From positions 1 through 64,000 of the forward strand of contig NZ_BMSK01000005.1 of assembly GCF_014649115.1 (NCBI RefSeq): a DNA stretch of 64,000 nt, in the 5' to 3' direction. Both the position numbers and the translations under genes were made by a program. This DNA is from Streptomyces eurythermus (GTDB taxonomy: Bacteria; Actinomycetota; Actinomycetes; Streptomycetales; Streptomycetaceae). The notes under the pieces were generated by a model. That model saw only the letters and a program-made list of their open reading frames with translations, did not search any database and had not been told where the DNA came from. Below, in pieces: positions 1 through 11,235 of this stretch (position 1 is its first letter; each line of letters starts with the position of its first letter).

Positions 1-48
1 TACCGGGCCATCGCCGGCCTCGTCTCCGACCGCACCGCCAACACGTGA
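1..48 (+). CDS. C-terminal end of an unidentified protein (cut by window edge)
   Basis: An open frame enters from the left edge and ends in TGA after 15 codons (residues YRAIAGLVSDRTANT). Third codon positions are almost all G or C, as expected for a real high-GC gene. Too little is present to name a family. It ends just before the tRNA and integrase remnants, so it probably lies outside the former integrated element. Confidence 0.4.
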   Translation, partial: YRAIAGLVSDRTANT

Positions 49-122
49 GCACGACTCCGATCAGGCAAACACGACTCCATCGCTATCACGCACCAGCTCG
101 TTACAACTCGTGCTCGGTGCCC

Positions 123-170
123 GCAGCTCCCAAGCTGAGAGCGCGAGTTCCATTCTCGTCACCCACTCCA
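123..170 (+). pseudogene. 3' part of a tRNA-Gly, probable attachment-site remnant
   Basis: The segment reads like the anticodon arm, variable loop, T arm and acceptor 3' strand of an actinobacterial tRNA-Gly (CCC-type anticodon loop, T arm with GTTC, ending CACTCCA). The D arm and the 5' acceptor strand are missing, the anticodon loop is one base short and the T loop is altered. It therefore cannot be a working tRNA. Elements of the SLP1/pSAM2 type integrate into tRNA 3' ends and leave such copies, and an integrase scrap follows immediately. Confidence 0.6.
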
Positions 171-173
171 TGA

Positions 174-206
174 CAAACCCCCAGGTCAGAGACCCGGGGG
201 TTGTTT
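174..206 (+). terminator. Hairpin terminator after the tRNA fragment
   Basis: AACCCCC at 176-182 pairs with GGGGGTT at 196-202, with extra GG/CC pairing inside, and a T-rich run follows (to 206). This is the arrangement expected just after a tRNA gene. Confidence 0.55.
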
Positions 207-259
207 GTTGTCTGGACCACTGTGCGGGCCGCGCACCACATCCGCACCACAAGCGGCGG

Positions 260-700
260 CTAGCTGCCGGTGGGCTTCGCCTTGTGGTGCGCGCTCTTGT
301 CGATGTGGTGCTTCGCACGTTCGGCGCGGACCATGTCGTCCAGGCCGGCGGCGACGTCACGCTGCCGCTCCTCGTCGGAGTGCTGGTAGATCAGCGCGGC
401 CTTCTCGGAGGACTGACCGGCGCGGACCATCGTGTCCTTGAGCGTGGCGCCGGAGCGGGTCGAGAGCGTGTGTCCGGTGTGACGAAGGTCGTAGAAACAG
501 AAGTCGTCGGGGAGACCGGCGGTGGCTCGGGCACGGCGCCAGTTCCGTCCGAAGGGGGTACGGCGGAAGGGCGCCCCCTTTTCGCCGACGAAGACCAGGC
601 CGTCGGGGCCCTTCTCGGCGAACCACGCGAGGTGTTGCCTCAGCTCCTTGTGGAGGAAGGCCGGGAGTACGACGGGCCGGGAGCGTGCTTGCCGTTGGTG
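260..700 (-). pseudogene. C-terminal remnant of a phage-type tyrosine integrase
   Basis: The minus strand encodes about 145 residues matching the catalytic end of actinobacterial tyrosine recombinases. It has a DLRHT box (the usual preceding His is Tyr here) and, further on, an IYQH motif whose Tyr is the expected nucleophile. The N-terminal DNA-binding part and the first catalytic Arg are absent. Similarity appears to continue upstream of about 690 in another frame, which implies a frameshift. It ends 90 bp from the tRNA fragment, the usual spacing of integrase and attachment site. It should be inactive. Confidence 0.65.
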
Positions 701-831
701 CGCTCCGACTCGGGCGGGCGAGGCGGAAAAAAATCGTGGCTCTTCGCGGCAACCTTTTCGGCCTCTCGGACCACTCAGTGCTGTCCGGCCAGGTGGTCCG
801 GTCAGATGCACGGCTGAAAGAGAGCACAGGC

Positions 832-2592
832 ATGCCCCTCGAACGAGAGCACAGAGATGTCCCCAGGCCGCCCATGTCAGCGGTGGTGTCAGACGCCGGC
901 GGCCGCGCCCGCGGTGGTCGCCCGAAGCATCGTGGGCGTCGGTTGCTCGCGCGTCGGGGGTTCTGGGCGGGCCTGGCCATGGTGGTCGTGGCCGGGTCCG
1001 CCGTTGTGGTCAGCCAGGCCTCGGCGCAGCAGACCCTGGATCTGAAGAAGTGGTACGTCCTGGTCAACCGCGGCAGCGGCAAGGTGCTGGATGACCGCGG
1101 CTCCGCCACGAACGACGGCGCGGCGGTGGTGCAGTGGGCGCGCCACGGCGGGGCCAACCAGCAGTGGCGGTTCATCGACGCGGGTGACGGCTACTACCGG
1201 CTGCAGAACCGGAACTCCGGCAAGGTGCTGGACGACCTCGGCTGGTCGAAGACCGCCGGCTCCGCCATCGTGCAGTGGAAGGACCTGAACGGCACCAACC
1301 AGCAGTTCAAGCTGGCCAAGTCGTCGGACGGCCACGTACGTCTGGTCAATCGCTTCAGTGGTATGGCCGTCGGGGTCCACAGCTCCGCCAAGGCCGACGG
1401 GGTCAACGTGGTCCAGGACCGCGACCGGGGCGGCGCCGATCAGCAATGGCAACTCGTCCCGGCCGGGAGTGTCGACACGCGGCCGTCGTCCCCCACGCCC
1501 GGTCACTCCGGCTCGACGACGCGCTTCATGGGCAGCAGCAGGGTGCTCATCGGGGGCTCGATGACCGACGCCTCGGCGGCCGCGGCGCCGTTCGACATGC
1601 GCTACGCCTACGTGCACAGCCAGCCGGCGCCCTCGTCGGCCTACTATTCGGCGGCGCGCTGCCAGGACGGGTGGTCGAACTGGTGGGGCTGCTGGAATGG
1701 CAGCACCACGGCACCTGGCACGTACGTGACCTGGCGGGACACCGAGGTTGCCCACGCGACGTACAAGGGCCGCCCGCGTCCGCAGAAGATGCTCTGGACG
1801 TGGTACTCGTTGCGCGACCTCGGGGATCTGGCAGGCGAGGGGGACGGCCCGGGCGAGGTCAAGGCCATCAACAGGGCCGACCTGCTCACCCGGTACCTGA
1901 ACGACTACCGTTTCTTCCTCCAGAAGATCGGCACGTCGCACGACGCGATCGACCTCGAGCCCGACTTCTGGGGCTACGTACGGTCGCTCGGTGATCCGCA
2001 CCGCGTTGCCGCGCAGGTCTCAGCGGCGAATCCGACCGATTGCGGATCGCAGGAGAACAGCGCCGCCGGACTCTCCCGCTGCCTGATGTCGATGGTACGC
2101 AAGTACGCGCCGAACGCCGCCGTGGGAATGCACCTTTCCTGCTTCGACTGGCAGACCAGCACGCAGGCATGCGTCCAGGACTACGCAAAGCTCGGGGCAC
2201 GGAACGCCGACTTCCTGGTCAGCGATGTGACGGACCGCGACGCCGGCTGGTACGCACAGCCGGCCCACGGCGGCCGTGACACCTTCTGGACCGACCAGAA
2301 GGCCACCGCCGCGCTGAAGTTCTACAAGACGATGGCCGAGTCCGTGGGCAAGCCGGTGGTCCTGTGGCAGATCCCCGTGGGCAACATGGCACAGAACAAC
2401 ACGCTCAACCATTACAAGGACGACAAGGTGGACTGGCTCTTCGCGCACATGGACCAGGTGGCGAACGCCCATGTCGCCGGCCTGTTCTTCGGGGCGGGGC
2501 AGCAGGAACAGACATCAGTGGAGTCCGATGGCGGAAACCTGGTCCGCAAGACGATCGCCTATGGCAACTCGGGCGGTACACCGCTCAAGTAG
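832..2592 (+). CDS. Secreted ricin-B-lectin protein with glycoside-hydrolase-like C-terminal domain
   Basis: A 586-residue exported protein. A long basic N-terminus and a hydrophobic segment (around GLAMVVVAGSAVVV) end at a signal-peptidase-like ASA-QQ site near residue 65. Residues 70-210 hold three CBM13/ricin-B repeats with NQQW- or DQQW-type QxW motifs. Residues 233-586 form a separate domain with an acidic motif DAIDLEPDFWGY that looks like a TIM-barrel active-site strand; I cannot place it in a numbered GH family. Starts at 832 and 874 are both possible; neither has a strong ribosome site. The neighbouring xylanase fusion suggests a role in plant polymer or glycan breakdown. Confidence 0.7.
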   Translation: MPLEREHRDVPRPPMSAVVSDAGGRARGGRPKHRGRRLLARRGFWAGLAMVVVAGSAVVVSQASAQQTLDLKKWYVLVNRGSGKVLDDRGSATNDGAAVVQWARHGGANQQWRFIDAGDGYYRLQNRNSGKVLDDLGWSKTAGSAIVQWKDLNGTNQQFKLAKSSDGHVRLVNRFSGMAVGVHSSAKADGVNVVQDRDRGGADQQWQLVPAGSVDTRPSSPTPGHSGSTTRFMGSSRVLIGGSMTDASAAAAPFDMRYAYVHSQPAPSSAYYSAARCQDGWSNWWGCWNGSTTAPGTYVTWRDTEVAHATYKGRPRPQKMLWTWYSLRDLGDLAGEGDGPGEVKAINRADLLTRYLNDYRFFLQKIGTSHDAIDLEPDFWGYVRSLGDPHRVAAQVSAANPTDCGSQENSAAGLSRCLMSMVRKYAPNAAVGMHLSCFDWQTSTQACVQDYAKLGARNADFLVSDVTDRDAGWYAQPAHGGRDTFWTDQKATAALKFYKTMAESVGKPVVLWQIPVGNMAQNNTLNHYKDDKVDWLFAHMDQVANAHVAGLFFGAGQQEQTSVESDGGNLVRKTIAYGNSGGTPLK

Positions 2593-5557
<2,965 letters not shown>

Positions 5558-5575
5558 CCTGCCCGCTCCACTCCG

Positions 5576-5610
5576 AAGGGACCCCAGCCGCACACCGGCT
5601 GGGGTCCCTT
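5576..5610 (+). terminator. Rho-independent-type terminator after the xylanase gene
   Basis: A perfect 15-bp stem (5576-5590 with 5596-5610) and a 5-nt loop CACAC lie 18 nt after the stop codon and are followed by CTTCTT. Confidence 0.85.
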
Positions 5611-5633
5611 CTTCCGCCAGGACGGGTCACCGT

Positions 5634-5743
5634 ACTGAGGCCGCGTCCGTCGGGGCCGGCGTAGACGCTCCGCTGGTGGGCGTCGTCGTCGACGCGGAGC
5701 CAGGTGGTGCCCTTGCCGGTGGAGCGAAAGACGCCGGTGACGT
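5634..5743 (-). pseudogene. C-terminal scrap of a GH74 xyloglucanase-type gene
   Basis: The minus strand reads DVTGVFRSTGKGTTWLRVDD followed by DAHQRSVYAGPDGRG, the terminal blade of a GH74 seven-bladed-propeller enzyme. Only about 35 residues remain. Upstream of 5743 the similarity stops abruptly, exactly at the end of a 50-bp repeat shared with the second GH74 piece at 10509-10558. It cannot encode an active enzyme alone. Confidence 0.6.
5694..5743. repeat. 50-bp direct repeat, left copy
   Basis: Matches 10509-10558 at 47 of 50 positions in the same orientation. It encodes the VTGVFRST-KG-TWLR block of GH74 on the minus strand and forms the left edge of the 4.8-kb segment that separates the two GH74 pieces. 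Confidence 0.8.
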
Positions 5744-5895
5744 CAAGCGCCGGCGTCCGCCCAACTGCTGGGCGCAGGCGGGCAGTCGGCCGCCGCCCGT
5801 TGTCAGTGCCGGTCGCTACCGTCGATTGCCGTGCCGAGGAACACCCGGCTTCGCCTGGGGGCGGGTCCGCCCCCTCTCACCGCCGAGGACCGCCC

Positions 5896-6264
5896 GTGAC
5901 CTACGTACGCCCCCACTACCGCCGCGACGGCACCTTCGTCAAAGGCCACACCCGCCGCACCCGGCCGCGCACCGCACAGCCCCGTGCGACCACCCGACGC
6001 ACTGCCCGGCAGCCCCGTCCGGAGCCCGCCGGACCGACCACGTACGTCCGTCCCCACCACCGCTCCGACGGTACCCGCGTGCGCGGGCACCACCGGTCCA
6101 TCAGCCCACGCACCGTCACCGTGGCAGCGGGCTCCGGAGGCGGAGGTCTGCTGCTTCTCCTGTTGTTGCTGGCCCTGGCCGGCGGGCCGGGGACCGGTAC
6201 GAAGGCACCGGCCGGCACGACGCCGTCGCCATCGGCCTCGATCGCTGCCACCCACCACCGGTAG
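5896..6264 (+). CDS. Small basic protein with two YVRPHxRxDGT repeats and a C-terminal hydrophobic stretch
   Basis: A 122-residue protein starting at GTG 5896, 7 nt after GAGGA. It contains two copies of a motif: TYVRPHYRRDGTFVKGHTR near the start and TYVRPHHRSDGTRVRGHHRS about 50 residues later. A glycine run and an unbroken leucine run (GGGGLLLLLLLLALAGG) follow near residue 95, enough for one short membrane helix, then a Ser/Thr/Pro-rich tail. The YVRPH-DGT motif recurs in small streptomycete proteins of unknown role. The frame is open well upstream, but the earlier part overlaps the GH74 scrap and is not convincing as protein. Confidence 0.6.
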   Translation: MTYVRPHYRRDGTFVKGHTRRTRPRTAQPRATTRRTARQPRPEPAGPTTYVRPHHRSDGTRVRGHHRSISPRTVTVAAGSGGGGLLLLLLLLALAGGPGTGTKAPAGTTPSPSASIAATHHR

Positions 6265-6364
6265 ACATCACCCTGTACGGCGCGGACCCGGCCTGTCCGC
6301 CGGGCTCCACGCGGCGAGTGCGCATCGGGCGCCTCGGACGGGCGTTTCAAAAATGGCATTACGG

Positions 6365-6808
6365 TCATCGCCGGGCGGGCTCCGGCTGGTAGGAGGCGAG
6401 GGCCCAGATCACGAACACGTCGACGGCCATGATGACGATCGACCACAGCGGCTGGTACGGCAGGAACAGGAACTGCGCGATCAGGCTCAGCGACGCCAGT
6501 GCGATGCCGACGGCGCGGGCCCAGGCGGCGCGGGTGAGGATGCCCCAGCCCGCGATGGCGGCGATGACGCCGAGGATCAGCAGGATCCAGCCCCAGCCGG
6601 TGAGGTTGACCTTGTAGACGTAGTCGCCGACGCGGGCGTAGACGTCGTCCTTGGCGATCGCGGAGATGCCCTGGAAGATCGCCAGAATGCCGTTGACGAG
6701 CAGCAGGACGCCGGCGAAGGTGGCGCCGCCGGCGGCCAGGGCGCTGTGTCCGGTGGGGGGCGTGCCGTAACCGCCGGACGGCGCTCCCGGGTGAGGCTGC
6801 GCGGTCAT
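6365..6808 (-). CDS. DUF7144-type four-helix membrane protein
   Basis: A 147-residue integral membrane protein. After a Pro/Gly-rich cytoplasmic start (about 35 residues) there are four hydrophobic segments (around FAGVLLLVNGILAIFQGI, WGWILLILGVIAAIAGWGI, AVGIALASLSLIAQFLFLP and WSIVIMAVDVFVIWALASY). A Tyr- and Gly-rich loop lies between helices one and two. This is the pattern of the DUF7144 family, whose function is not known to me. The ATG at 6808 follows GGAG by 7 nt. Both flanking genes are transcribed separately. Confidence 0.75.
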   Translation of the reverse strand: MTAQPHPGAPSGGYGTPPTGHSALAAGGATFAGVLLLVNGILAIFQGISAIAKDDVYARVGDYVYKVNLTGWGWILLILGVIAAIAGWGILTRAAWARAVGIALASLSLIAQFLFLPYQPLWSIVIMAVDVFVIWALASYQPEPARR

Positions 6809-7137
6809 GGTCGCACTCCGTTCTCCCGTGGCGGGCGGCGTCCGGGCGGCCCGCCTCACGTGCTTCGACCTTCCGCTTCCCAGCGGCTCCCGGCCACAAG
6901 GGCTGAGCCGTTCGGGTGAGGGTGTGTGCTGGTGGCATCCGGAGTGATGGTGACGGGCCGGATCCCCGGGAGCGGCGCGCCGCCGAGGGCCGTGACCGTG
7001 CCGGACAACACGCTGCCGTAGAGCGTCACCACGCCCTTGTGACGGCGCTTCCCCGGAGCGGGGAGAGCCGGCACCTGATCGTCCGGCCCTTCACCCCGGC
7101 GGCCCGTCCCCGGCCCATGGCGGGACGATTCCCCGGC
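6809..7137. other. Intergenic stretch without a recognisable gene
   Basis: 329 bases between the upstream end of the membrane-protein gene and the stop of the alkylsulfatase gene. A minus-strand frame (6856-7074) exists but shows no ribosome site, domain or convincing codon pattern. I see no clear hairpin or repeat. Confidence 0.5.
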
Positions 7138-9039
7138 TCAGGGCGTGACAATGGCGAAGTCCGGGTCGGGGGCGGAGAGGTGGCCGAGCAGGTCGGTCAG
7201 GCGGCCGATGTCCCCGGTGACCGTGACGCCGTCCCGGCCCGCCAGCTCGTCCGGGGTGAGGGTGCCGAGCAGGACGGCCCGCAGATCGCACTCGGTGAGG
7301 GTGATCTCGGTGTCCGGTTCGCCCGCGTCCGGGCTCGCGCCCGTGACATGGGTGAGGACGCCGTTGCGCAGCCGCTGGGTGACCGGCTCGCCGCCGGTCA
7401 CGTTCCAGCGCACGGTGATGTCCGCGTCCCAGCTGCGGGGGCCGTCCACCCGGATGGCGAGGGCGTCGAAGAGCTGCTCCAGGGACAGGGCCGCCAGCAC
7501 GTCGGGCGAGGCGGTGACCGTCGGTGTGCCGACCGAGCCGTGGCGCAGCTCCAGCGCGCCCATGAGGTAGAAGTTCCGCCAGGTGCCGTTCTCGCTGCCG
7601 TAGCCGAGCTGTTCCAGCGCGTCGGCCTGGAGCGCGCGGGCCTCGGCGTTGTCCGGGTCGGCGAAGACGACATGGTTCACGACCTGCGCGACCCAGCGGA
7701 AGTCACCGGCGGCGAAGGACTGCCGCGCCCGGCGCAGGAGCTCGTCGGCTCCGCCCATGAACTCCACGTACCGCTTCGCGGACGCCACCGGCGGGTGCTC
7801 CCACAGGTGCGCCGGGTTGCCGTCGAACCAGCCCAGGTAACGCTGGTAGACGGCTTTGGTGTTGTGGCTGACCGAGCCGTAGTAGCCGTGGGTGTGCCAG
7901 GCCCGCTCCAGCGCGGGAGGCAGCCTCATCTCCTCGGCGATCTCCAGGCCGGTCAGCCCCTGGTTGAGCATGCGTACGGTCTGGTCGTGGAGGTAGGCGT
8001 ACAGGTCGCGCTGCTCGCTCAGGAACGTCAGCACGCGGTCGCGGCTCCAGGTCGGCCAGTGGTGCGAGGCGAACGCCACGTCGCTCGACCCCGCGAACAG
8101 GGTGATGGCCTCGGTGAGGTAGCGGGCCCACACGCGCGGGTCGCGGACCTCCGCTCCGCGCAGGGTGAGCAGATTGTGCAGGTTGTGGGTGGCGTTCTCC
8201 GCCATGCACAGCGCCGCGTGGTCCGGGAAGTGGATGTTCAGCTCCGCCGGTGCCTCGGTGCCCGGGGTGAGCTGGAAGACCATCCGGATGCCGTCCACGG
8301 TCTCCGTCTGCCCGGTGCGGGTGATGTCCGCCGTCGGCGGGATCAGGCCGACCGCGCCGGTGGACGTGGTCTGCCCGAGGCCCGCGCCGATCTGCCCGCG
8401 GCCGCCCTTCGGCAGGGCGGCACCGTACATGTAGGCGGCGCGCCGGCTCATGGCCGTACCGGCGTAGACGTTCTCGCTGACCGCGTGCTCCAGGAAACCC
8501 CGCGGGGCGAACACCGGTACGCCGCCGGCGACGTCCTCGTCCGTGACGACGCCCCGGACGCCGCCGAAGTGGTCCACGTGGCTGTGGGTGTACAGCACGG
8601 CGCTCACCGGGCGCCCGCCCCGGTGGGAGCGGTAGAGGGCCAGGCCCGCCGCCGCGGTCTCGGCGCAGATCAGCGGGTCGATGACGAGGACGCCGCGCTC
8701 CCCCTCCACGATCGTCATGTTCGACAGGTCGAAGCCGCGCACCTGGTAGATGCCCTCGGTCACCTCGAACAGCCCGTGGTCGGCGACGAGCCGGCTCTGC
8801 CGCCACAGGCTCGGATTGGCCGTCTCCGGGCAGTCCTGCTCCAGGAAGCCGTACGCGCCCAGGTCCCACACCGCGCGCCCGTCCCGGTCCCGGATCACGC
8901 TCTCCCCCGCCGTGCCCAGGAAACCGCGCCGCGCGTCCTCGAGATCCCGCGTGTCATCGAAGGCGAACCGCTCCCGCACGGCCGCGTTGGCCTCCGCGAC
9001 CCGGCGCTCGGCGGGCTTGGCGTCGGTGGTCTGCGTCAT
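7138..9039 (-). CDS. Alkylsulfatase, metallo-beta-lactamase type (SdsA1-like)
   Basis: A 633-residue enzyme expected to hydrolyse linear alkyl sulfates to alcohol and sulfate. The zinc motif THSHVDHFGG lies near residues 147-156, followed by the family signatures MAENATHNLHN and ASHHWPTW. The order matches the SdsA1/Pdsa class: binuclear zinc domain, helical dimerisation domain, and a C-terminal SCP2-like domain (about 500-633) that binds the hydrophobic substrate. ATG at 9039 follows GAGGGGAC by 6 nt. There is no Sec or Tat signal, so it is predicted cytoplasmic. Isolated gene; all expected motifs are present. Confidence 0.9.
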   Translation of the reverse strand: MTQTTDAKPAERRVAEANAAVRERFAFDDTRDLEDARRGFLGTAGESVIRDRDGRAVWDLGAYGFLEQDCPETANPSLWRQSRLVADHGLFEVTEGIYQVRGFDLSNMTIVEGERGVLVIDPLICAETAAAGLALYRSHRGGRPVSAVLYTHSHVDHFGGVRGVVTDEDVAGGVPVFAPRGFLEHAVSENVYAGTAMSRRAAYMYGAALPKGGRGQIGAGLGQTTSTGAVGLIPPTADITRTGQTETVDGIRMVFQLTPGTEAPAELNIHFPDHAALCMAENATHNLHNLLTLRGAEVRDPRVWARYLTEAITLFAGSSDVAFASHHWPTWSRDRVLTFLSEQRDLYAYLHDQTVRMLNQGLTGLEIAEEMRLPPALERAWHTHGYYGSVSHNTKAVYQRYLGWFDGNPAHLWEHPPVASAKRYVEFMGGADELLRRARQSFAAGDFRWVAQVVNHVVFADPDNAEARALQADALEQLGYGSENGTWRNFYLMGALELRHGSVGTPTVTASPDVLAALSLEQLFDALAIRVDGPRSWDADITVRWNVTGGEPVTQRLRNGVLTHVTGASPDAGEPDTEITLTECDLRAVLLGTLTPDELAGRDGVTVTGDIGRLTDLLGHLSAPDPDFAIVTP

Positions 9040-9253
9040 GTCGGTCCCCTCGCGGACTACGTGGGAGGGCCGACGACACGAGCGCGCGGCCGGTACCACC
9101 CTCACCGGGCTTGTCGGCCCGCACTACTGGATGTACTCCGTTCGGGGGCACCGCGACCGGCGGACCAGGCCCGTAGGCGCGCCGCGACTTGCCGCACGGT
9201 CCGGATCAGGGAGACCCCCGTACCGGGTCGGCCGACCTCGACCTATCGAATAA

Positions 9254-9280
9254 GATATCAATGATGACATCAAAGATATC
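9254..9280. promoter_or_regulatory. AT-rich operator/promoter of the vapBC pair
   Basis: Two GATATC boxes (9254-9259 and 9275-9280) flank ATGATGACATC in an AT-rich pocket directly upstream of the antitoxin gene. Paired palindromes of this kind are typical binding sites for the VapBC complex, which represses its own promoter. Confidence 0.5.
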
Positions 9281-9296
9281 AAAGCGGAGGTAGCCG

Positions 9297-9512
9297 ATGA
9301 GCCGTACCGTGATCGACCTCGACGACCAACTCGTCGCAGACGTCGCCAAGGCCCTGGGCACCAGCACCAAGAAGGAGACGGTGAACACCGCGCTGCGCGA
9401 GGTGCTGGAGACCCGGCGGCGGGCCCTGGCCCTCACCCGCCTGCGGGCTTCGGCAGGAGAGGGAGCCTTCGACCTCGACCTCTTCGAGGACAAGGGGAAC
9501 TACCGCCGGTGA
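9297..9512 (+). CDS. vapB: VapB-family antitoxin
   Basis: A 71-residue protein that should bind and neutralise the PIN toxin encoded just downstream and repress the operon. Residues 1-45 (MSRTVIDLDDQLVADVAKAL then a helix with NTALREVLE) match a ribbon-helix-helix antitoxin of the VapB type. The acidic C-terminus with FDLDLFED is the part that usually wraps the toxin. ATG follows GGAGG by 6 nt. Its stop overlaps the toxin start by 4 nt (GTGA). Confidence 0.9.
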   Translation: MSRTVIDLDDQLVADVAKALGTSTKKETVNTALREVLETRRRALALTRLRASAGEGAFDLDLFEDKGNYRR

Positions 9513-9931
9513 ACGCCGCGCAGTACCTGATCGACACCAGTGCGCTCGCCCGCATGCTGCACGGCGACGCCGAGCAGTACGGGTGGGACCAGGCGGCAGC
9601 CGCCGGGCTCATCGCGACCTGCTCCATCACCGAGCTGGAGTTCTTCTACAGCGCGCGTTCCGCTGCCGACCGCGCGCGAGGTATCGAAGACCTCCGTCTG
9701 CTTTTCGGCTGGGTGCCGGTCGACGACCGCGCCTACGACCGCGCCTGGCGGGTCCAGGAGATCCTCACCCAGCGCGGACAGCACCGCAGCGCCGGAGCCG
9801 TCGACCTCGTGGTAGCCGCCACGGCCGAGTTGCAGGGCCTCACTCTGCTGCACCGCGACCGGGACTTCGAGTGCATCGCCGCCGTCACCGGCCAGGCCCT
9901 CCAGTGGTACGGCCCCGAAGCGGGCAAATGA
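9509..9931 (+). CDS. vapC: VapC-family PIN-domain ribonuclease toxin
   Basis: A 140-residue PIN nuclease, expected to cleave RNA (often tRNA or rRNA) when free of VapB. The acidic metal-binding residues are in place: Asp9 in YLIDTSAL, Glu42 in SITELEF, Asp99 in GAVDLVVAA and Asp117/119 in LLHRDRDF. The GTG start overlaps the antitoxin stop, so the two are translationally coupled. Nothing suggests inactivation. The pair lies inside the segment that splits the GH74 gene. Confidence 0.9.
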   Translation: MNAAQYLIDTSALARMLHGDAEQYGWDQAAAAGLIATCSITELEFFYSARSAADRARGIEDLRLLFGWVPVDDRAYDRAWRVQEILTQRGQHRSAGAVDLVVAATAELQGLTLLHRDRDFECIAAVTGQALQWYGPEAGK

Positions 9932-10084
9932 ACCAGGGGCAGGCGTCGGCCTCCGTCGTGTCGTCGAAGCCATGACCTGGCCGCTCGTACGCCTGGAGGC
10001 GGTCGGACCGGGTGGGTGGCGGTGCCGCGCGGTTGAGTACGGGTACTCATGCGGGGCCCGCGCCGGTCGCGGCAGCGTGCTTCC

Positions 10085-10480
10085 ATGACCGACATCACGG
10101 CCCCGGAACGCCGGCGCCCCTGGGCGCGTCGTACACGCCTGGGCGTGGACCTCGCCTTCGCCGTCCCGTTGTTCCTGCTGGAGGCCGGGTGGCTCGCGCT
10201 GGACGCGGTGTACGGCTATGGCCTCGACGTATGGGCCGCGCAAGGCGCGCAATGGCAAATCGACGCGGCCGGTCTCGCGTACATGGGGCGCATACGGGCA
10301 CTGTTGATCACCGCTCTCGTCCTGGCGGTGCTCGCGGCGATCTCCCGTGCCCGCTGGACCGTGATCGCGCACCTGCTGGTCGCTCTCCTGGCGGGCGGAG
10401 CGCTGACGGCCGCGCAGCACGACTGGGATCAGCGCCACGCCCCGCCGCCCGGGTGCGTCCGCTACAGCGCGAACTGCTGA
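10085..10480 (+). CDS. Small membrane protein, DUF6234-like
   Basis: 131 residues with three or four hydrophobic helices (around VDLAFAVPLFLLEAGWLAL, ALLITALVLAVLAAIS and TVIAHLLVALLAGGALTAAQ) and a short Cys-containing C-terminus (GCVRYSANC). The layout fits the DUF6234 group of streptomycete membrane proteins, which has no known function. A GGGTAC hexamer at 10041-10046 lies 38 nt upstream, but no matching -35 element is obvious. It ends just before the right-hand GH74 remnant. Confidence 0.6.
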   Translation: MTDITAPERRRPWARRTRLGVDLAFAVPLFLLEAGWLALDAVYGYGLDVWAAQGAQWQIDAAGLAYMGRIRALLITALVLAVLAAISRARWTVIAHLLVALLAGGALTAAQHDWDQRHAPPPGCVRYSANC

Positions 10481-10496
10481 GCCCGCCGGGGCCGCT

Positions 10497-11235
10497 CCCG
10501 CCCTGTCGGCGGAGCCAGGTGGCGCCCTTGTCGGTGGAGCGGAAGACGCCGGTGACGTTCTTGACGGTGCCGATCAGGTACAGGGCCTGGTAGGAGGCGC
10601 CGGGCGCGGGCTTGCCGAAGCCGAGGGCCGAGGCGGACCTCACCGTGGTGAGCGTGGTGAAGGTGCGGCCGCCGTCGGTGGAGTGCAGCAGCCCCTTGGC
10701 ACCGCCGGCGATCCACCAGGTCTCCGGCGATGCCGGGGACGGCCGTGAGCCGGCCGTCGGTGCCGGCGTAGAGGGTGCCGCCGGACAGCGAGTAGAACGT
10801 CCTGGCCGAGGAGCGGTCGGCGACGACCACGGCGCCAACCCCCGGGGCCGCTGACCTTCTGCCGGCTCGCGCCCTTGTCGGTCGAGCGGTACGGGGCCTG
10901 GCCGTCCTCGGTCCAGACGATGGCGGAACCGTCCGCCTCCACCGCGACATGGCCGTCCTGGGCGCCGGGCACCGGCTCCGCCCGGAAGCCGGTCCAGCTG
11001 CCGCCGCCGTCGGTGGAGTAGGCGCCGTCCTGCGCGCCGCCCCGGCCGACACGGGCCATCATCATGGGCTTGGCCTGCGCGAAGTCGATGGGCGGAACCC
11101 GCCCTGGTCGCCCATGGCGGTGACGACGGTCGCGCCGCCGGGCGGGGCGACCGCGTCCATCAGCGAGGTCTCCTCCAGCCCCCGGGCCCCCGCGGTCCAG
11201 TGGCTCGTACCGCCGCTGTCGGTGGCGGTGGCGTC
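10497..11235 (-). pseudogene. Frameshifted GH74 xyloglucanase-type gene remnant
   Basis: Reading right to left on the minus strand, recognisable GH74 pieces follow in order but in three frames: LEETSLMDAVAPPGGA and VVTAMGDQGGF, then FAQAKPMMMARVGR and DGSAIVWTEDGQ, then TFYSLSGGTLYAGTDGR, then GLLHSTDGGRTFTTLTTV and VTGVFRSTDKGATWLRR. Frame changes lie near 11090, 10850 and 10735. The N-terminal half of the enzyme is missing and the piece stops at the 50-bp repeat. The missing last blade is found at 5634-5743 in the same orientation. Confidence 0.75.
10509..10558. repeat. 50-bp direct repeat, right copy
   Basis: Partner of 5694-5743 (47 of 50 identical, same orientation). Here the GH74 reading continues on the right side of the repeat, whereas at the left copy it continues on the left side. 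Confidence 0.8.

Noticed and set aside
123..170. Functional tRNA-Gly
   Set aside because: The 5' half is missing and the anticodon loop is one base short.
6856..7074. 72-codon minus-strand frame upstream of the DUF7144 gene
   Set aside because: No ribosome site, no recognisable motif.
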